From Actinoallomurus sp963823735 (GTDB lineage Bacteria > Actinomycetota > Actinomycetes > Streptosporangiales > Streptosporangiaceae), in contig CAWGMO010000003.1 in NCBI GenBank assembly GCA_963823735.1, positions 558,001 to 622,000 of the forward strand: 64,000 nt of DNA. The letters are read 5' to 3'. Shown piece after piece: positions 15,798-23,744 of this stretch; positions within the stretch are counted from its first letter, which is position 1; each line of letters starts with the position of its first letter. The notes under the pieces were generated by a model. It ran no database searches, was not told where the DNA came from, and saw nothing but the letters and a program-made list of their open reading frames with translations. Both the position numbers and the translations under genes were made by a program.

Positions 15798-16947
15798 ATG
15801 ACCGAACGCACCCTCGGCGTCGTCATGAACGGCGTCACCGGCCGAATGGGCACCCGCCAGCACCTGCTCCGCTCCGTACTGGCGATCAACGAGCAGGGCG
15901 GCGTGACGCTCGACGGCGGTGACCGGGTCCTGCTGAGGCCGGTCCTCGTCGGGCGCAGCGCCGCCAAGCTCCGCGACCTCGCCGAGCGGCACGGCATCGC
16001 CGACTGGACGACCTCGCGTACGGAGGCGATCGACGACCCGGGCACCGACATCTACTTCGACGCCCAGGTGACCTCCGTGCGGGTCGAGGCCGTCACGGAG
16101 GCGATCGAGGCCGGCAAGCACGTCTACGTCGAGAAGCCGACCGCGGAGACCTACACCGACGCGGTCGAGCTGGCGCGGCGCGCGCGCGACGCCGGGGTCA
16201 AGAACGGCGTCGTCCAGGACAAGCTCTTCCTGCCCGGCCTGCTCAAGCTCCGCCGCCTGATCGACGGCGGCTTCTTCGGACGGATCCTGTCCGTACGCGG
16301 CGAGTTCGGCTACTGGGTCTTCGAGGGCGACTGGCAGGCGGCGCAGCGCCCGTCCTGGAACTACCGCGCCGAGGACGGCGGCGGCATCGTGCTCGACATG
16401 TTCCCGCACTGGGCGTACGTCCTGGAGAAGCTGTTCGGCCGCATCGAGGCCGTCACCGCCCGCGCGGTCACGCACATCCCGACGCGTACCGACGAGAACG
16501 GCAAGCCGTACGAGGCCACCGCCGACGACGCCGCGTACGGGATCTTCGAGCTGGACAGCGGCGTCATCGCCCAGATCAACTCCTCCTGGTGCGTGCGCGT
16601 CCACCGCGACGAGCTGGTGGAGTTCCAGGTCGACGGCACGCACGGCAGCGCCGTCGCCGGCCTGCGCGAATGCCGGGCCCAGCATCGCGGCACCTCTCCC
16701 GAAACCAGTGTGGAACCCCGACATACCCGCCACAGAGGACTTCCGTCGATCAGTGGCAGGACGTGCCGGACAACGCCGAGTTCGACAATGGCTTCAAGAC
16801 GCAGTGGGAGATGTTCGTACGGCACGTCGTCGAGGACGCGCCGTTCCCTTATGACCTGCCTCCGGGGCGCGGGGTGTCCAGGTCGCCGAGGCGGGGCTGC
16901 GTTCCTCCGCCGAAGGGCGGCGTATCGAACTCGAGGTGGCTACATGA
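15798..16947 (+). pseudogene. Gfo/Idh/MocA family oxidoreductase, three frameshifts
   Basis: An NAD(P)-dependent sugar or inositol dehydrogenase-like gene of about 382 codons. The Rossmann start GVVMNGVTGRMG, the EKPTAE motif, and GGGIVLDMFPHW with the catalytic-region HW are intact in the first 300 residues. The last 80 codons read only if three one-base indels are repaired: an extra base near 16691-16699, an extra base near 16747, and a missing base in the G-run 16864-16867. Restored, the end reads TSPKPVWNPD, WQDVPDNAEFDNG, FPYDLPPGARG and IELEVAT, stopping at 16945-16947 and overlapping the next ATG (ATGA). ATG 15798 follows GAGAGG by seven bases. It heads a catabolic operon with a LacI operator upstream. 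Either a real pseudogene or sequencing error; three indels within 180 bases argue for decay or a bad patch of reads. Confidence 0.85.
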
Positions 16948-18125
16948 TCACGCGTGAGAACCGCATGCTGCGGCGGCCGGTCCGCCGCTCCCTGCTGCTG
17001 CCGTCGGTGGGCGGCGCCATGGAGTCCTACCCGGTGCGAGAACCGGTTCCCTGGCCCCTGCCGCGCACCCCGCACACGTCACGCGTCGCGTACGCCGCCG
17101 CCCACGTCGTCGCGGACCCGCTCGCCGACCCCACGCCCGCCGCGCTCGACTGGGACTCCACCCTCGCGTACCGCCGGCACCTCTGGGCGTACGGCCTGCG
17201 GGTCGCCGACGCGATGGACACCGCCCAGCGCAACATGGGCCTCGACTGGAACGCCACCCGCGAGCTGATCCGGCGCAGTGCCGTCGAGGCGAAGGCGTTC
17301 GGCGACCCGTACGACGTGCTCGCCGCGGGCGCGGGCACCGACCACGCGCCCGGCGCCCGGACCCTGGACGCGGTGGCCGGCGCGTACGAGGAGCAGATCG
17401 AGGTCGTCGAAGGCGCCGGCGCCCGCGTGATCCTCATGGCCAGCCGCCAGCTCGCCGCCGTCGCGCGCGGTCCCGAGGACTACCAGGAGGTGTACGGCCG
17501 GCTGCTGCGGCAGGCCGGCCGTCCGGTGATCCTGCACTGGCTGGGGGAGATGTTCGACCCGCAGCTGTCGGGCTACTGGGGTTCGGACGACCGCGACGCC
17601 GCCACCGAGTCGTTCCTCACGCTGGTCCGCGAGCACGCCGCGAAGATCGACGGCGTGAAGGTGTCGCTGCTCGACGCCGCCCACGAGGTCCGGCTGCGCG
17701 CCGCGATGCCCGAGGGCGTACGCCTCTACACCGGCGACGACTTCAACTACCCGTCGCTGATCAAGGACGGCAGCGACGCGCTGCTCGGCATCTTCGACGC
17801 GATCGCCCCGGCCGCCTCCGCCGCACTGACCGCGCTCGACAACGGCGAGATGGAGAGCTACGAGACGATCCTCGCCCGCACGGTGCCGCTGGCGCGCAAG
17901 ATCTTCGCGCCGCCGACGCAGAACTACAAGACCGGCCTGGTGTTCCTCGCCTGGCTGGCCGGCCACCAGGACGCCTTCACCATGGTCGCCGGCGCACAGA
18001 GCGCCCGATCGGTGCTCCACCTGTCCGAGGTGTTCCGCCTCGCCGACCAGGCCGGCCTGCTGCCAGACCCCGACCTGGCCGTACGCCGGATGCGGGCCTA
18101 CCTGATGACTGCCGGAGCTCTATGA
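16944..18125 (+). CDS. DUF993 family protein (dihydrodipicolinate synthase-like aldolase)
   Basis: A 393-residue protein of the DUF993 family, related to class I aldolases such as dihydrodipicolinate synthase/N-acetylneuraminate lyase. Visible landmarks are DWDSTLAYRRHLWAYGLRVADAMDTAQ near the start, GAGARVILMASRQLA, PVILHWLGEMFDPQLSGYWG and GVKVSLLDAAHE, whose lysine is a candidate Schiff-base residue (my inference). ATG 16944 overlaps the preceding stop as ATGA, so it is translationally coupled. The three-gene set oxidoreductase, DUF993 and isomerase/epimerase recurs in actinomycete genomes as far as I recall, with a LacI regulator, and should form an uncharacterised sugar degradation route: oxidation, isomerisation, then retro-aldol cleavage. 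The enzyme itself is intact. Confidence 0.9.
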   Translation: MITRENRMLRRPVRRSLLLPSVGGAMESYPVREPVPWPLPRTPHTSRVAYAAAHVVADPLADPTPAALDWDSTLAYRRHLWAYGLRVADAMDTAQRNMGLDWNATRELIRRSAVEAKAFGDPYDVLAAGAGTDHAPGARTLDAVAGAYEEQIEVVEGAGARVILMASRQLAAVARGPEDYQEVYGRLLRQAGRPVILHWLGEMFDPQLSGYWGSDDRDAATESFLTLVREHAAKIDGVKVSLLDAAHEVRLRAAMPEGVRLYTGDDFNYPSLIKDGSDALLGIFDAIAPAASAALTALDNGEMESYETILARTVPLARKIFAPPTQNYKTGLVFLAWLAGHQDAFTMVAGAQSARSVLHLSEVFRLADQAGLLPDPDLAVRRMRAYLMTAGAL

Positions 18126-18308
18126 GTCGTCGGTCGTTTAACCAGTGGAGTATTCGGCGCTGGTCGGTCGCGGAGGCCGTGGGCGGCTGCCTACACCAGA
18201 TGCGGGCCTACCCCATGACTGCCGGGGCCGTATGAGTCGTCTGTCGCTGAACCAGTGGACCACTCGCCGCTGGTCCGTCGCCGAGGCCGTGGACGGCTGC
18301 GTACGCCA
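18089..18308 (+). repeat. 110-base tandem duplication of a gene-gene junction
   Basis: Bases 18089-18198 and 18199-18308 are two copies, about 85% identical by my hand count (17 differences in 110). Each holds the end of the DUF993 gene and the first 25 or so codons of the isomerase gene. The duplication places an additional ATGA junction between the two genes. Confidence 0.88.
18122..18235 (+). CDS. chimeric mini-ORF created by the junction duplication
   Basis: A 37-residue frame starting at ATG 18122 inside the DUF993 stop (ATGA) and stopping at 18233-18235 inside the isomerase start (again ATGA). Its first 26 residues (MSRRSFNQWSIRRWSVAEAV and onward) copy the isomerase N-terminus; its last 11 (MRAYPMTAGAV) copy the DUF993 C-terminus. 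It therefore bridges the two genes and would keep ribosomes coupled through the extra 110 bases. A function for the peptide itself is unlikely; it may survive because removing it would break coupling. Confidence 0.4.
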   Translation: MSRRSFNQWSIRRWSVAEAVGGCLHQMRAYPMTAGAV

Positions 18309-19023
18309 CGGCATCCCGGCGATCGGCCTGTGGCGCGAGCACGTCGCCGCGCACGGCCTCGAAGCGACCGCGGCGCTCGTACGCGACGCGGGCCTGCGCG
18401 TCTCGTCCCTGTGCCGCGGCGGGTTCTTCACCGGTGACGGCCGGCTGGACGACAACCGCCGCGCGATCGACGAGGCGGCCACACTAGGCGCCGCCTGCCT
18501 GGTCCTGGTCGCCGGCGGCCTCCCGGACGGCTCGAAGGACCTCCGAGGAGCCCGCGCGCGCGTCGCCGACGCACTGCGCGAGCTGGCACCGTACGCGGGG
18601 GAGCGCGGCGTACACCTGGCCGTCGAACCCCTCCACCCGATGTACTGCGCCGACCGCGCCGTCGTCTCCACACTGAGCCAGGCCCTCGACCTGGCACCCC
18701 CGGAGGTCGGCGTCGTCGTCGACGCCTTCCACGTCTGGTGGGACCCCGAGGTGGAGCAGCAGATCATCCGCGCTGGCGACCGCATCGCGAGCTTCCAGGT
18801 CTGCGACTTCCTCGTCCCGCTCCCGTCCGACGTCCTGCTGGGCCGGGGAATGATGGGCGACGGCGTCATCGACTTCGCACCGCTCCGCTCGGCCGTGGAC
18901 GCGGCCGGATACACCGGCGACATCGAAGTCGAGATCTTCAACGCCGACGTGTGGGCGGCCGACCCCGACGAAGTCCTCACCACGATGAAAGAACGCTTCA
19001 CCGAACTGGTCGACGCCGCCTAG
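18232..19023 (+). CDS. sugar phosphate isomerase/epimerase family protein (TIM barrel)
   Basis: A 263-residue xylose-isomerase-like TIM barrel (AP endonuclease family 2 superfamily). The protein begins MSRLSLNQWTTRRWS, has the metal-binding residues expected in the pattern LAVEPLHPMY (Glu near 129), VVVDAFHVWWDPE (His near 166), and DIEVEIFN (Glu near 229), and normal length. ATG 18232 overlaps the stop of the preceding mini-ORF. The longer frame from 18145 is simply the duplicated copy reading through and is not chosen. It is the third gene of the oxidoreductase/DUF993 operon and probably isomerises the oxidised sugar before aldol cleavage. A 12-base match to the end of the inverted-repeat element at 40602 lies right after its stop (19023-19034). 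Confidence 0.9.
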   Translation: MSRLSLNQWTTRRWSVAEAVDGCVRHGIPAIGLWREHVAAHGLEATAALVRDAGLRVSSLCRGGFFTGDGRLDDNRRAIDEAATLGAACLVLVAGGLPDGSKDLRGARARVADALRELAPYAGERGVHLAVEPLHPMYCADRAVVSTLSQALDLAPPEVGVVVDAFHVWWDPEVEQQIIRAGDRIASFQVCDFLVPLPSDVLLGRGMMGDGVIDFAPLRSAVDAAGYTGDIEVEIFNADVWAADPDEVLTTMKERFTELVDAA

Positions 19024-19031
19024 GACAGGCC

Positions 19032-20174
19032 CTAACGGCGTGCGGCGAGTGTCCGTACGGTCAGGGCCAGGAGCAGGACGGGGACGATCAGGTACGCCCA
19101 CCGGAGGCCGAACTGGTCGGCGAGATGGGCCAGCAGGAACGGTGCGCCGCCGATGGCCAGGCCTGAGGCGAGGGCGGCTCTTGCGGCGGCGCGGTTCGGG
19201 GCGTGGGGCCAGGCGGCGATGGTGCGGCTGACGGTTGTCGGGTATAGCAGGGCGACTCCGGATCCGGCCACGGCTAGTCCGAGGGCGGACAGCGCCAGTA
19301 CCGGAGCCGACCAGAACACCGCGAATCCGACTGCCGCCACGCCGATGCAGATCAGCATCAGCATGCGGGCGTTCGGCAGGCGTTTGGTGATCGGGACGGC
19401 TAGGGAACGGCCGGTGGCCATGCCCACGAGGAACAACGACGCCACGGCCGGGGCCAGGCCCGACGACGTGTGGTGCCAGTCGATCACGGCCGATGCCGCC
19501 CAGAAGACCATGCAGAACTCCACGCTGACCGCGAACAGCACCTCCACCCAGGGGCCGAGCAGGTTCGTACGTTCGCCGGACGGCCGGTCCGGGTCGTGTG
19601 GTTCCGGTTCCGGCAGCGGGATCCGCCACGTCGTCACCACGATCACCACGAAGATCACCAGCGGGAGTACGAGGTAGCCGGCTCGCCAGCCGAGTCCGGT
19701 CGCCAGTGCGCCGGCGACCGCGAGTGGCGCTAGTACGGACGCGCCGCTGGCCAGGCCGTTCGCCTCGCCGACCGCCGCCGACGGTGCGTGCGGATGCAGT
19801 GACGTCAGCAACGCGGGGATCACCTGGATGAGCAGCGCCCCGCCCGCGCCGAGCAGCGCCGCGCCGAGCAGCGTGATCACGTGTACGGGCGTCGCGAGCA
19901 GCAGGCCGCCGACGACCATGGCGATGATCGCCAGTCGCATCGTCGTACGCCGCCCGATCCGGTCGACCAGCGGCCCTCCGGTCACGCCCACCGCGAGCAG
20001 CCCGACGGCGAACAGGGTCGGGTAGAACGCCACCTGCGCCCGGTCCGTGTGCAGATCCTTCTGGAGCGGCACCAGCACCGCGCCGAGCCCGTTGAGCAGG
20101 AAACTCAGGCAGCTGAGCACGGCGTACAACAGCCAGGTGGCACTTCCACGCGACAAACCGCCCGATTGACCCAC
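19032..20174 (-). CDS. MFS transporter
   Basis: A 380-residue major facilitator superfamily protein with about twelve hydrophobic segments, in two halves separated by a polar loop near residues 190-210 (PEPEPHDPDRPSGER). The loop 2-3 signature appears as GGPLVDRIGRRTTMR. GTG 20174 starts ten bases after the LacI-type stop codon, so it is most likely the second gene of a lacI-MFS transcript. Its place beside a LacI regulator and a sugar catabolic operon suggests it imports that sugar, although the sequence would equally fit an exporter. It converges on the isomerase gene. Confidence 0.9.
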   Translation of the reverse strand: MGQSGGLSRGSATWLLYAVLSCLSFLLNGLGAVLVPLQKDLHTDRAQVAFYPTLFAVGLLAVGVTGGPLVDRIGRRTTMRLAIIAMVVGGLLLATPVHVITLLGAALLGAGGALLIQVIPALLTSLHPHAPSAAVGEANGLASGASVLAPLAVAGALATGLGWRAGYLVLPLVIFVVIVVTTWRIPLPEPEPHDPDRPSGERTNLLGPWVEVLFAVSVEFCMVFWAASAVIDWHHTSSGLAPAVASLFLVGMATGRSLAVPITKRLPNARMLMLICIGVAAVGFAVFWSAPVLALSALGLAVAGSGVALLYPTTVSRTIAAWPHAPNRAAARAALASGLAIGGAPFLLAHLADQFGLRWAYLIVPVLLLALTVRTLAARR

Positions 20175-20184
20175 AGTGCGGAGA

Positions 20185-21173
20185 CTAGCGGCGCCGCGTA
20201 CTGTCCCGGAGCACGACCTCCGCCGGAGCCGCCTCGCTCACGGAGCCTTCGTCGAGCGCGAGGTCCAGAACGCGCTCGCCCATCGACGTCAGCGGCAGCC
20301 GTACGGTCGTCAGTGCCGGCACCAGGTCACGCAGGGTCGGAATGTCGTCGAACCCGGCAACCGCGAGGGTTCCGGGCACATCGACGCCGCGCGTACGGAG
20401 GGCGGCGACGGCGCCGACCGCCATGAAGTCGTTGACGGCGAAGAGGCAGTCGATGCCGGCGATGTCGAGATCTTTCGTACTGGCATAGCCGCCGTCACGG
20501 TGGAAATCGCCCGGAACCCTCTGAGGTGCGGCCAGCCCGCACTCGGCCAGCCCCGCTTCGAAGCCCTCCGTACGCTCGCGCGCGGTCAAGAGATCAGACG
20601 GCCCGCTGAGGATCGCGAACCGCCGATGCCCCTGACCTGCGAGTGCCTTGGCGAGCATGCGAGCCCGTCCCGGTTCGCCGGCGCGACGGCCGGCACGCCG
20701 AGCAGGTCCTGCCCCACGGTCGCGACCCGCCCCCCAATGGCGCGATAACGCTCCAGTTCTTCTTTCAGCCGGGTGGAGGTTCCGGTGGTCCTGCTCCCCA
20801 CGAGCAGAACGGCCCTCACCCGCTGAGCCCGAAGCGCCGCCACGTACGTGATCTCCCGCTCGGGATCCCGCCCCGTGGCCCCCACCATCACCACCAGCCC
20901 CCGCCGATCCGCCGCCCGCGCCACCGCGTCCGCGATCACCGCGAAGTAGGGGTCCGTAAGATCGTGAACCACGAGCCCGACGACGCTGCTGACACTGCGC
21001 GCAAGGGCCTGAGCTGGAAGGTTGGGCTCGTACCCGAGCTCGGCCGCCGCCCGCTCGACACTCTCCCGAAGCCGGGCCCCGACCTTGCGGCTACTCCCGT
21101 TCAACGCCCGCGAAGCCGTAGCCCGAGAAACCCCGGCCCGCCGCGCCACGTCGTCCAAAGTGACGCTCGGCAA
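20185..21173 (-). pseudogene. LacI family transcriptional regulator, frameshifted
   Basis: A LacI/GalR repressor of about 330 codons in two frames. The N-terminal frame has the hallmark helix-turn-helix LPSVTLDDVARRAGVSRATA and hinge ALARS, then the periplasmic-binding-protein-like core (VVGLVVHDLTDPYFA); it continues in another frame from RMLAKALAGQGHRRFAILSG to GIDCLFAVNDFMAVGAV and VAGFDDIPTLRDLVP. The break is a missing base in the C-run 20664-20666 (GGGG read as GGG on the coding strand). TTG 21173 is preferred as start: GGGAGGT is seven bases upstream and the protein then begins at the family's usual point; ATG 21209 is an alternative. Its natural target is the GGAAAGCGCTTTCC site at 15733. 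If the indel is real, that operon has lost its repressor. Confidence 0.85.
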
Positions 21174-21280
21174 CGCCCGAACCTCCCGATAGTGTGGTGA
21201 CCTCAGCATTACACGGGCCCCACGTGCACGACCAGCGCTCGTGGGGCGGCTGCGGATTCGCGTTCGCGAGCAGTGGTCAA

Positions 21281-21293
21281 CGTCCGCTAAACT
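21281..21293 (+). promoter_or_regulatory. tRNA-Gln promoter -10 region
   Basis: CGTCCGCTAAACT carries the -10-like TAAACT (21288-21293), 38 bases before the tRNA. The same CGTCCGCTAA string precedes tRNA-Glu (27966-27975). The -35 is not clear. Confidence 0.35.
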
Positions 21294-21331
21294 CGTCGAG
21301 GCGCTGACGGACTGAGGTCCGAGCAGAGCAT

Positions 21332-21403
21332 TGGGGTATGGTGTAATCGGCAGCACGACTGATTCTGGTTCAGTTAGTCTAGGTTCGAGTCCTGGTACCC
21401 CAG
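21332..21403 (+). tRNA. tRNA-Gln (anticodon CTG)
   Basis: Acceptor TGGGGTA pairs with TACCCCA, followed by discriminator G. The anticodon arm ACTGA-TTCTGGT-TCAGT exposes CTG, and the T-arm contains GGTTCGAGTCC. CCA is not encoded. A terminator follows at 21414. Confidence 0.97.
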
Positions 21404-21413
21404 CAAGACCTTG

Positions 21414-21442
21414 GCGGGAGTCTCAATGAGACCCCCGCTTTT
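21414..21442 (+). terminator. tRNA-Gln terminator
   Basis: GCGGG/CCCGC and GTCTC/GAGAC stems (21414-21424 with 21428-21438, one mismatch) are followed by TTTT. Confidence 0.85.
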
Positions 21443-21502
21443 GTCATTCCTGGGCTGCGCAAAGGCCGACTCGCCTCCCCCCAAAAGGCGGAGGATCGGC
21501 GT

Positions 21503-22012
21503 ATGAGCGACGAGGAAGGTCTCACGCCGTTGCGCTACGACCAGACGGGCCTGCGGGGAAAGCTCGCCCGGGTCCTGGTGGAGGAGCCCACCAATGAAAT
21601 CGACTGGCCGGCCGACCTGCCCGCCGGGATCGAAACGGTCGTCATTGTTGATGATGGGCCAAATCCATTTCACACGCTGCGGGTTCATCCGCCGGGAGAC
21701 CCCACGCGCATCGCTCTGGTCGTGTTCGACCAGTTGGCGCTCTGTGAGGATCGGGCCGGAGGGCTGAAGACGATGGATCCGCGGCGTGTCGAGCTCAACC
21801 GCCGGCACAGCCGGGAGATGGGCTCGCTGTTCAAGGCGTTCCTCGATGCCCACCCCGAGGTCGAGTCCGAGGTTCAGGGAGCCGGCATGACCGCGGACCA
21901 GGACGCCGCGTGGGCGGCCTTCAGCGCCGAACTCGCCGGTCGCCATACGGTCGAGCGATCGGCGCTCGCGGCCCGGCTCGAAGGCGAGTTGCGACGGCGC
22001 GGCGGTCGGTGA
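21503..22012 (+). CDS. hypothetical protein, 169 residues
   Basis: A soluble 169-residue acidic protein with good coding composition. ATG 21503 lies eight bases after GGAGG (21490-21494). It begins MSDEEGLTPLRYDQTGLRGK, has a central hydrophobic beta-rich stretch (ETVVIVDDG, RIALVVFDQLALCED) and a charged helical end rich in Arg/Glu (ALAARLEGELRRRGGR). No signal peptide, membrane segment or known catalytic motif is visible, and I do not recognise the family. It stands alone between tRNA-Gln and the molybdenum hydroxylase operon, whose promoter starts just after its stop. Confidence 0.75.
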   Translation: MSDEEGLTPLRYDQTGLRGKLARVLVEEPTNEIDWPADLPAGIETVVIVDDGPNPFHTLRVHPPGDPTRIALVVFDQLALCEDRAGGLKTMDPRRVELNRRHSREMGSLFKAFLDAHPEVESEVQGAGMTADQDAAWAAFSAELAGRHTVERSALAARLEGELRRRGGR

Positions 22013-22022
22013 CCTCCCCAGG

Positions 22023-22052
22023 TTGATAACTGGAGCTTCCTCCGCTTATGCT
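22023..22052 (+). promoter_or_regulatory. promoter of the molybdenum hydroxylase operon
   Basis: TTGATA (22023-22028) and TATGCT (22047-22052) are 18 bases apart. A near-palindrome ACCGGAGG-GG-CCTCCGGT (22062-22079) lies just after the predicted start site. The leader of about 160 bases contains a 36-codon frame (22114-22224) overlapping the first gene as ATGA; its codon use is unconvincing. Confidence 0.6.
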
Positions 22053-22220
22053 GAGGAACTCACCGGAGGGGCCTCCGGTTAGAGACACACGGTTCCAGCG
22101 CGAACAGGACACGATGACCGGATCACCAGCGATGCCGTGCGGCACGAAGGACGCTGGATCACCTCGGACACCCGGCTTCGGCGGCACTGCCGCCGGTCTC
22201 TCAGGCGTCATGGAGATGCG

Positions 22221-22754
22221 ATGACCACCACCTCGAGCGCCATCTCGCTCAACGTCAACGGCGAGACGTACGAGCTCACCGTCGACAACCGCACCACCCT
22301 CCTCGACGCCCTGAGAGAACGCCTCGATCTCACCGGGACGAAGAAGGGCTGTGATCAGGGGCAGTGCGGCGCCTGCACCGTCATTCTCGACGGGCGGCGG
22401 GTCAACTCCTGCCTTCAGCTCGCCGTCGCCGCCGACGGACGGGAGATGACCACCATCGAAGGCATGGCCGACGGTGACACGCTCCACCCCGTACAGCAGG
22501 CGTTTCTCGACTTCGACGGCTACCAGTGCGGGTACTGCACGCCCGGGCAGATCTGTTCCGCCGTCGCGGTGATCGAGGAGCATGCCAAAGGGTGGCCCAG
22601 TGCCGCCACCGATGACGTACGGCCCGAGGCCGGTCCACCCAAGCTCGACGATGACGAGATCCGTGAGCGGATGAGCGGCAACCTGTGCCGGTGCGGGGCG
22701 TACGTCTCCATCGTGAGGGCCGTCGCGGCGGCGGCGAAAGAGGTGACGGCGTGA
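22221..22754 (+). CDS. molybdenum hydroxylase, [2Fe-2S] subunit (PaoA/YagT-like)
   Basis: A 177-residue small subunit of the xanthine dehydrogenase/aldehyde oxidoreductase family, passing electrons from the molybdenum centre to FAD. The plant-type ferredoxin cluster cysteines are in KKGCDQGQCGACT and VNSCLQ (about residues 42-72), and the second helical cluster domain has CGYCTPGQ and NLCRCGAY. Unlike E. coli PaoA it has no twin-arginine signal, so the enzyme should be cytoplasmic. GGAG precedes ATG 22221 by five bases. It heads a three-gene coupled operon in small-FAD-large order, as in paoABC. Confidence 0.95.
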   Translation: MTTTSSAISLNVNGETYELTVDNRTTLLDALRERLDLTGTKKGCDQGQCGACTVILDGRRVNSCLQLAVAADGREMTTIEGMADGDTLHPVQQAFLDFDGYQCGYCTPGQICSAVAVIEEHAKGWPSAATDDVRPEAGPPKLDDDEIRERMSGNLCRCGAYVSIVRAVAAAAKEVTA

Positions 22755-23744
22755 AGGAGTTCGGCTACCAGCGCGCGGCGGACGTCAAGGACGCGGTGAA
22801 GACGCTCGCCGAGAACCCCGGCGGGCGGTTTCTCGGCGGAGGCACCAACCTCGTCGACCTGATGAAGACCGGCGTGGAGAACCCGAGCCTCCTCGTCGAC
22901 GTCCGCGGCCTCCCACTCGACCGCATCGAAAAAGGGGACGACGGCGCGCTCACGATCGGCGCCACCGTCACCAACAGCGACCTGGCCGCCGACGAAGAGG
23001 TCAGGCGGCGCTACCCCGCGCTCGCGCAGGCCGTGCTCGCCGGCGCCTCCGGGCAGTTGCGGAACATGGCGACCGTCGGCGGGAACCTCCTGCAGCGCAC
23101 CCGCTGCGCGCTACTTCGGTGACACGTCGCAGCCCTGCAACAAGCGGGAGCCCGGCAGCGGGTGCCCGGCGCGCAACGGCGAGCATCACAACCACGCGAT
23201 CCTCGGCTGGTCCGAGCACTGCGTCGCCACCCATCCCTCGGACATGGGCGTCGCGCTCGCCGCCTTCGACGCCGTCGTGCACGCCCACACCGAGGACGGC
23301 ACCATCGAGATCGCGTTCGAGGACTTCTACCGGCCGGTCGGCGACACCCCGCACCGCGAGACCGCCCTGCCGCCCGGCGCGCTGATCACCGGCGTCACCC
23401 TCCCCGCCGCGAAGGTCGCGGCGACGTCCCGGTACCGCAAGGTCAGGGAGCGCGCCTCGTACGCCTTCGCCAACGGCTCGGTCGCCGCGGCCCTGGACGT
23501 CGAGGACGGCACCGTACGGGACGTGCGGCTCGCCTTCGGCGCCGTCGCGTCGAGACCGTGGCGTGCCAAGGCGGCCGAGCAGGCGCTGAGAGAAGGCCCG
23601 GCGACCAGGGCGGCGTTCGAGAAGGCCGCCGACGCGGAGCTGGCCTCCGCCGAGCCCCTCACCCGGAACGCCTACAAGGTGCCGCTGATCCGCAATCTCG
23701 TCGTCGACGTGCTGACCGAGCTCACCCAGGAGGCCGCCCGATGA
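22751..23744 (+). pseudogene. molybdenum hydroxylase, FAD subunit (PaoB/YagS-like), frameshifted
   Basis: The FAD-binding subunit, about 330 codons. GTG 22751 overlaps the small-subunit stop (GTGA). The first frame gives the FAD loop FLGGGTNLVDLMKTG and the second FAD motif GQLRNMATVGGNLLQRTRC; the rest (YFGDTSQPCNKREPGSGCPA, then the CO dehydrogenase flavoprotein C-terminal domain) is in another frame. One extra base at about 23108 in a GCGCG run causes the break; without it the sequence reads RTRCRYFGDT. The cysteines at RTRC, QPC and SGC resemble the additional [4Fe-4S] cluster of E. coli PaoB, and the indel falls right inside that insert. The gene ends by overlapping the next start (ATGA). 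The single indel in a dinucleotide run may be a sequencing error, because both neighbouring subunits are intact. Confidence 0.85.

Noticed and set aside
15795..18125. A single 776-residue fusion of oxidoreductase and DUF993 protein
   Set aside because: The apparent fusion arises from frameshifts in the oxidoreductase tail. The repaired first gene stops at 16947, overlapping the second gene's ATG.
22114..22224. A 36-codon frame overlapping the start of the [2Fe-2S] subunit gene (ATGA)
   Set aside because: It has a weak ribosome binding site and a poor third-position G/C bias for this genome, so I did not list it as a gene; it could still be a leader frame.
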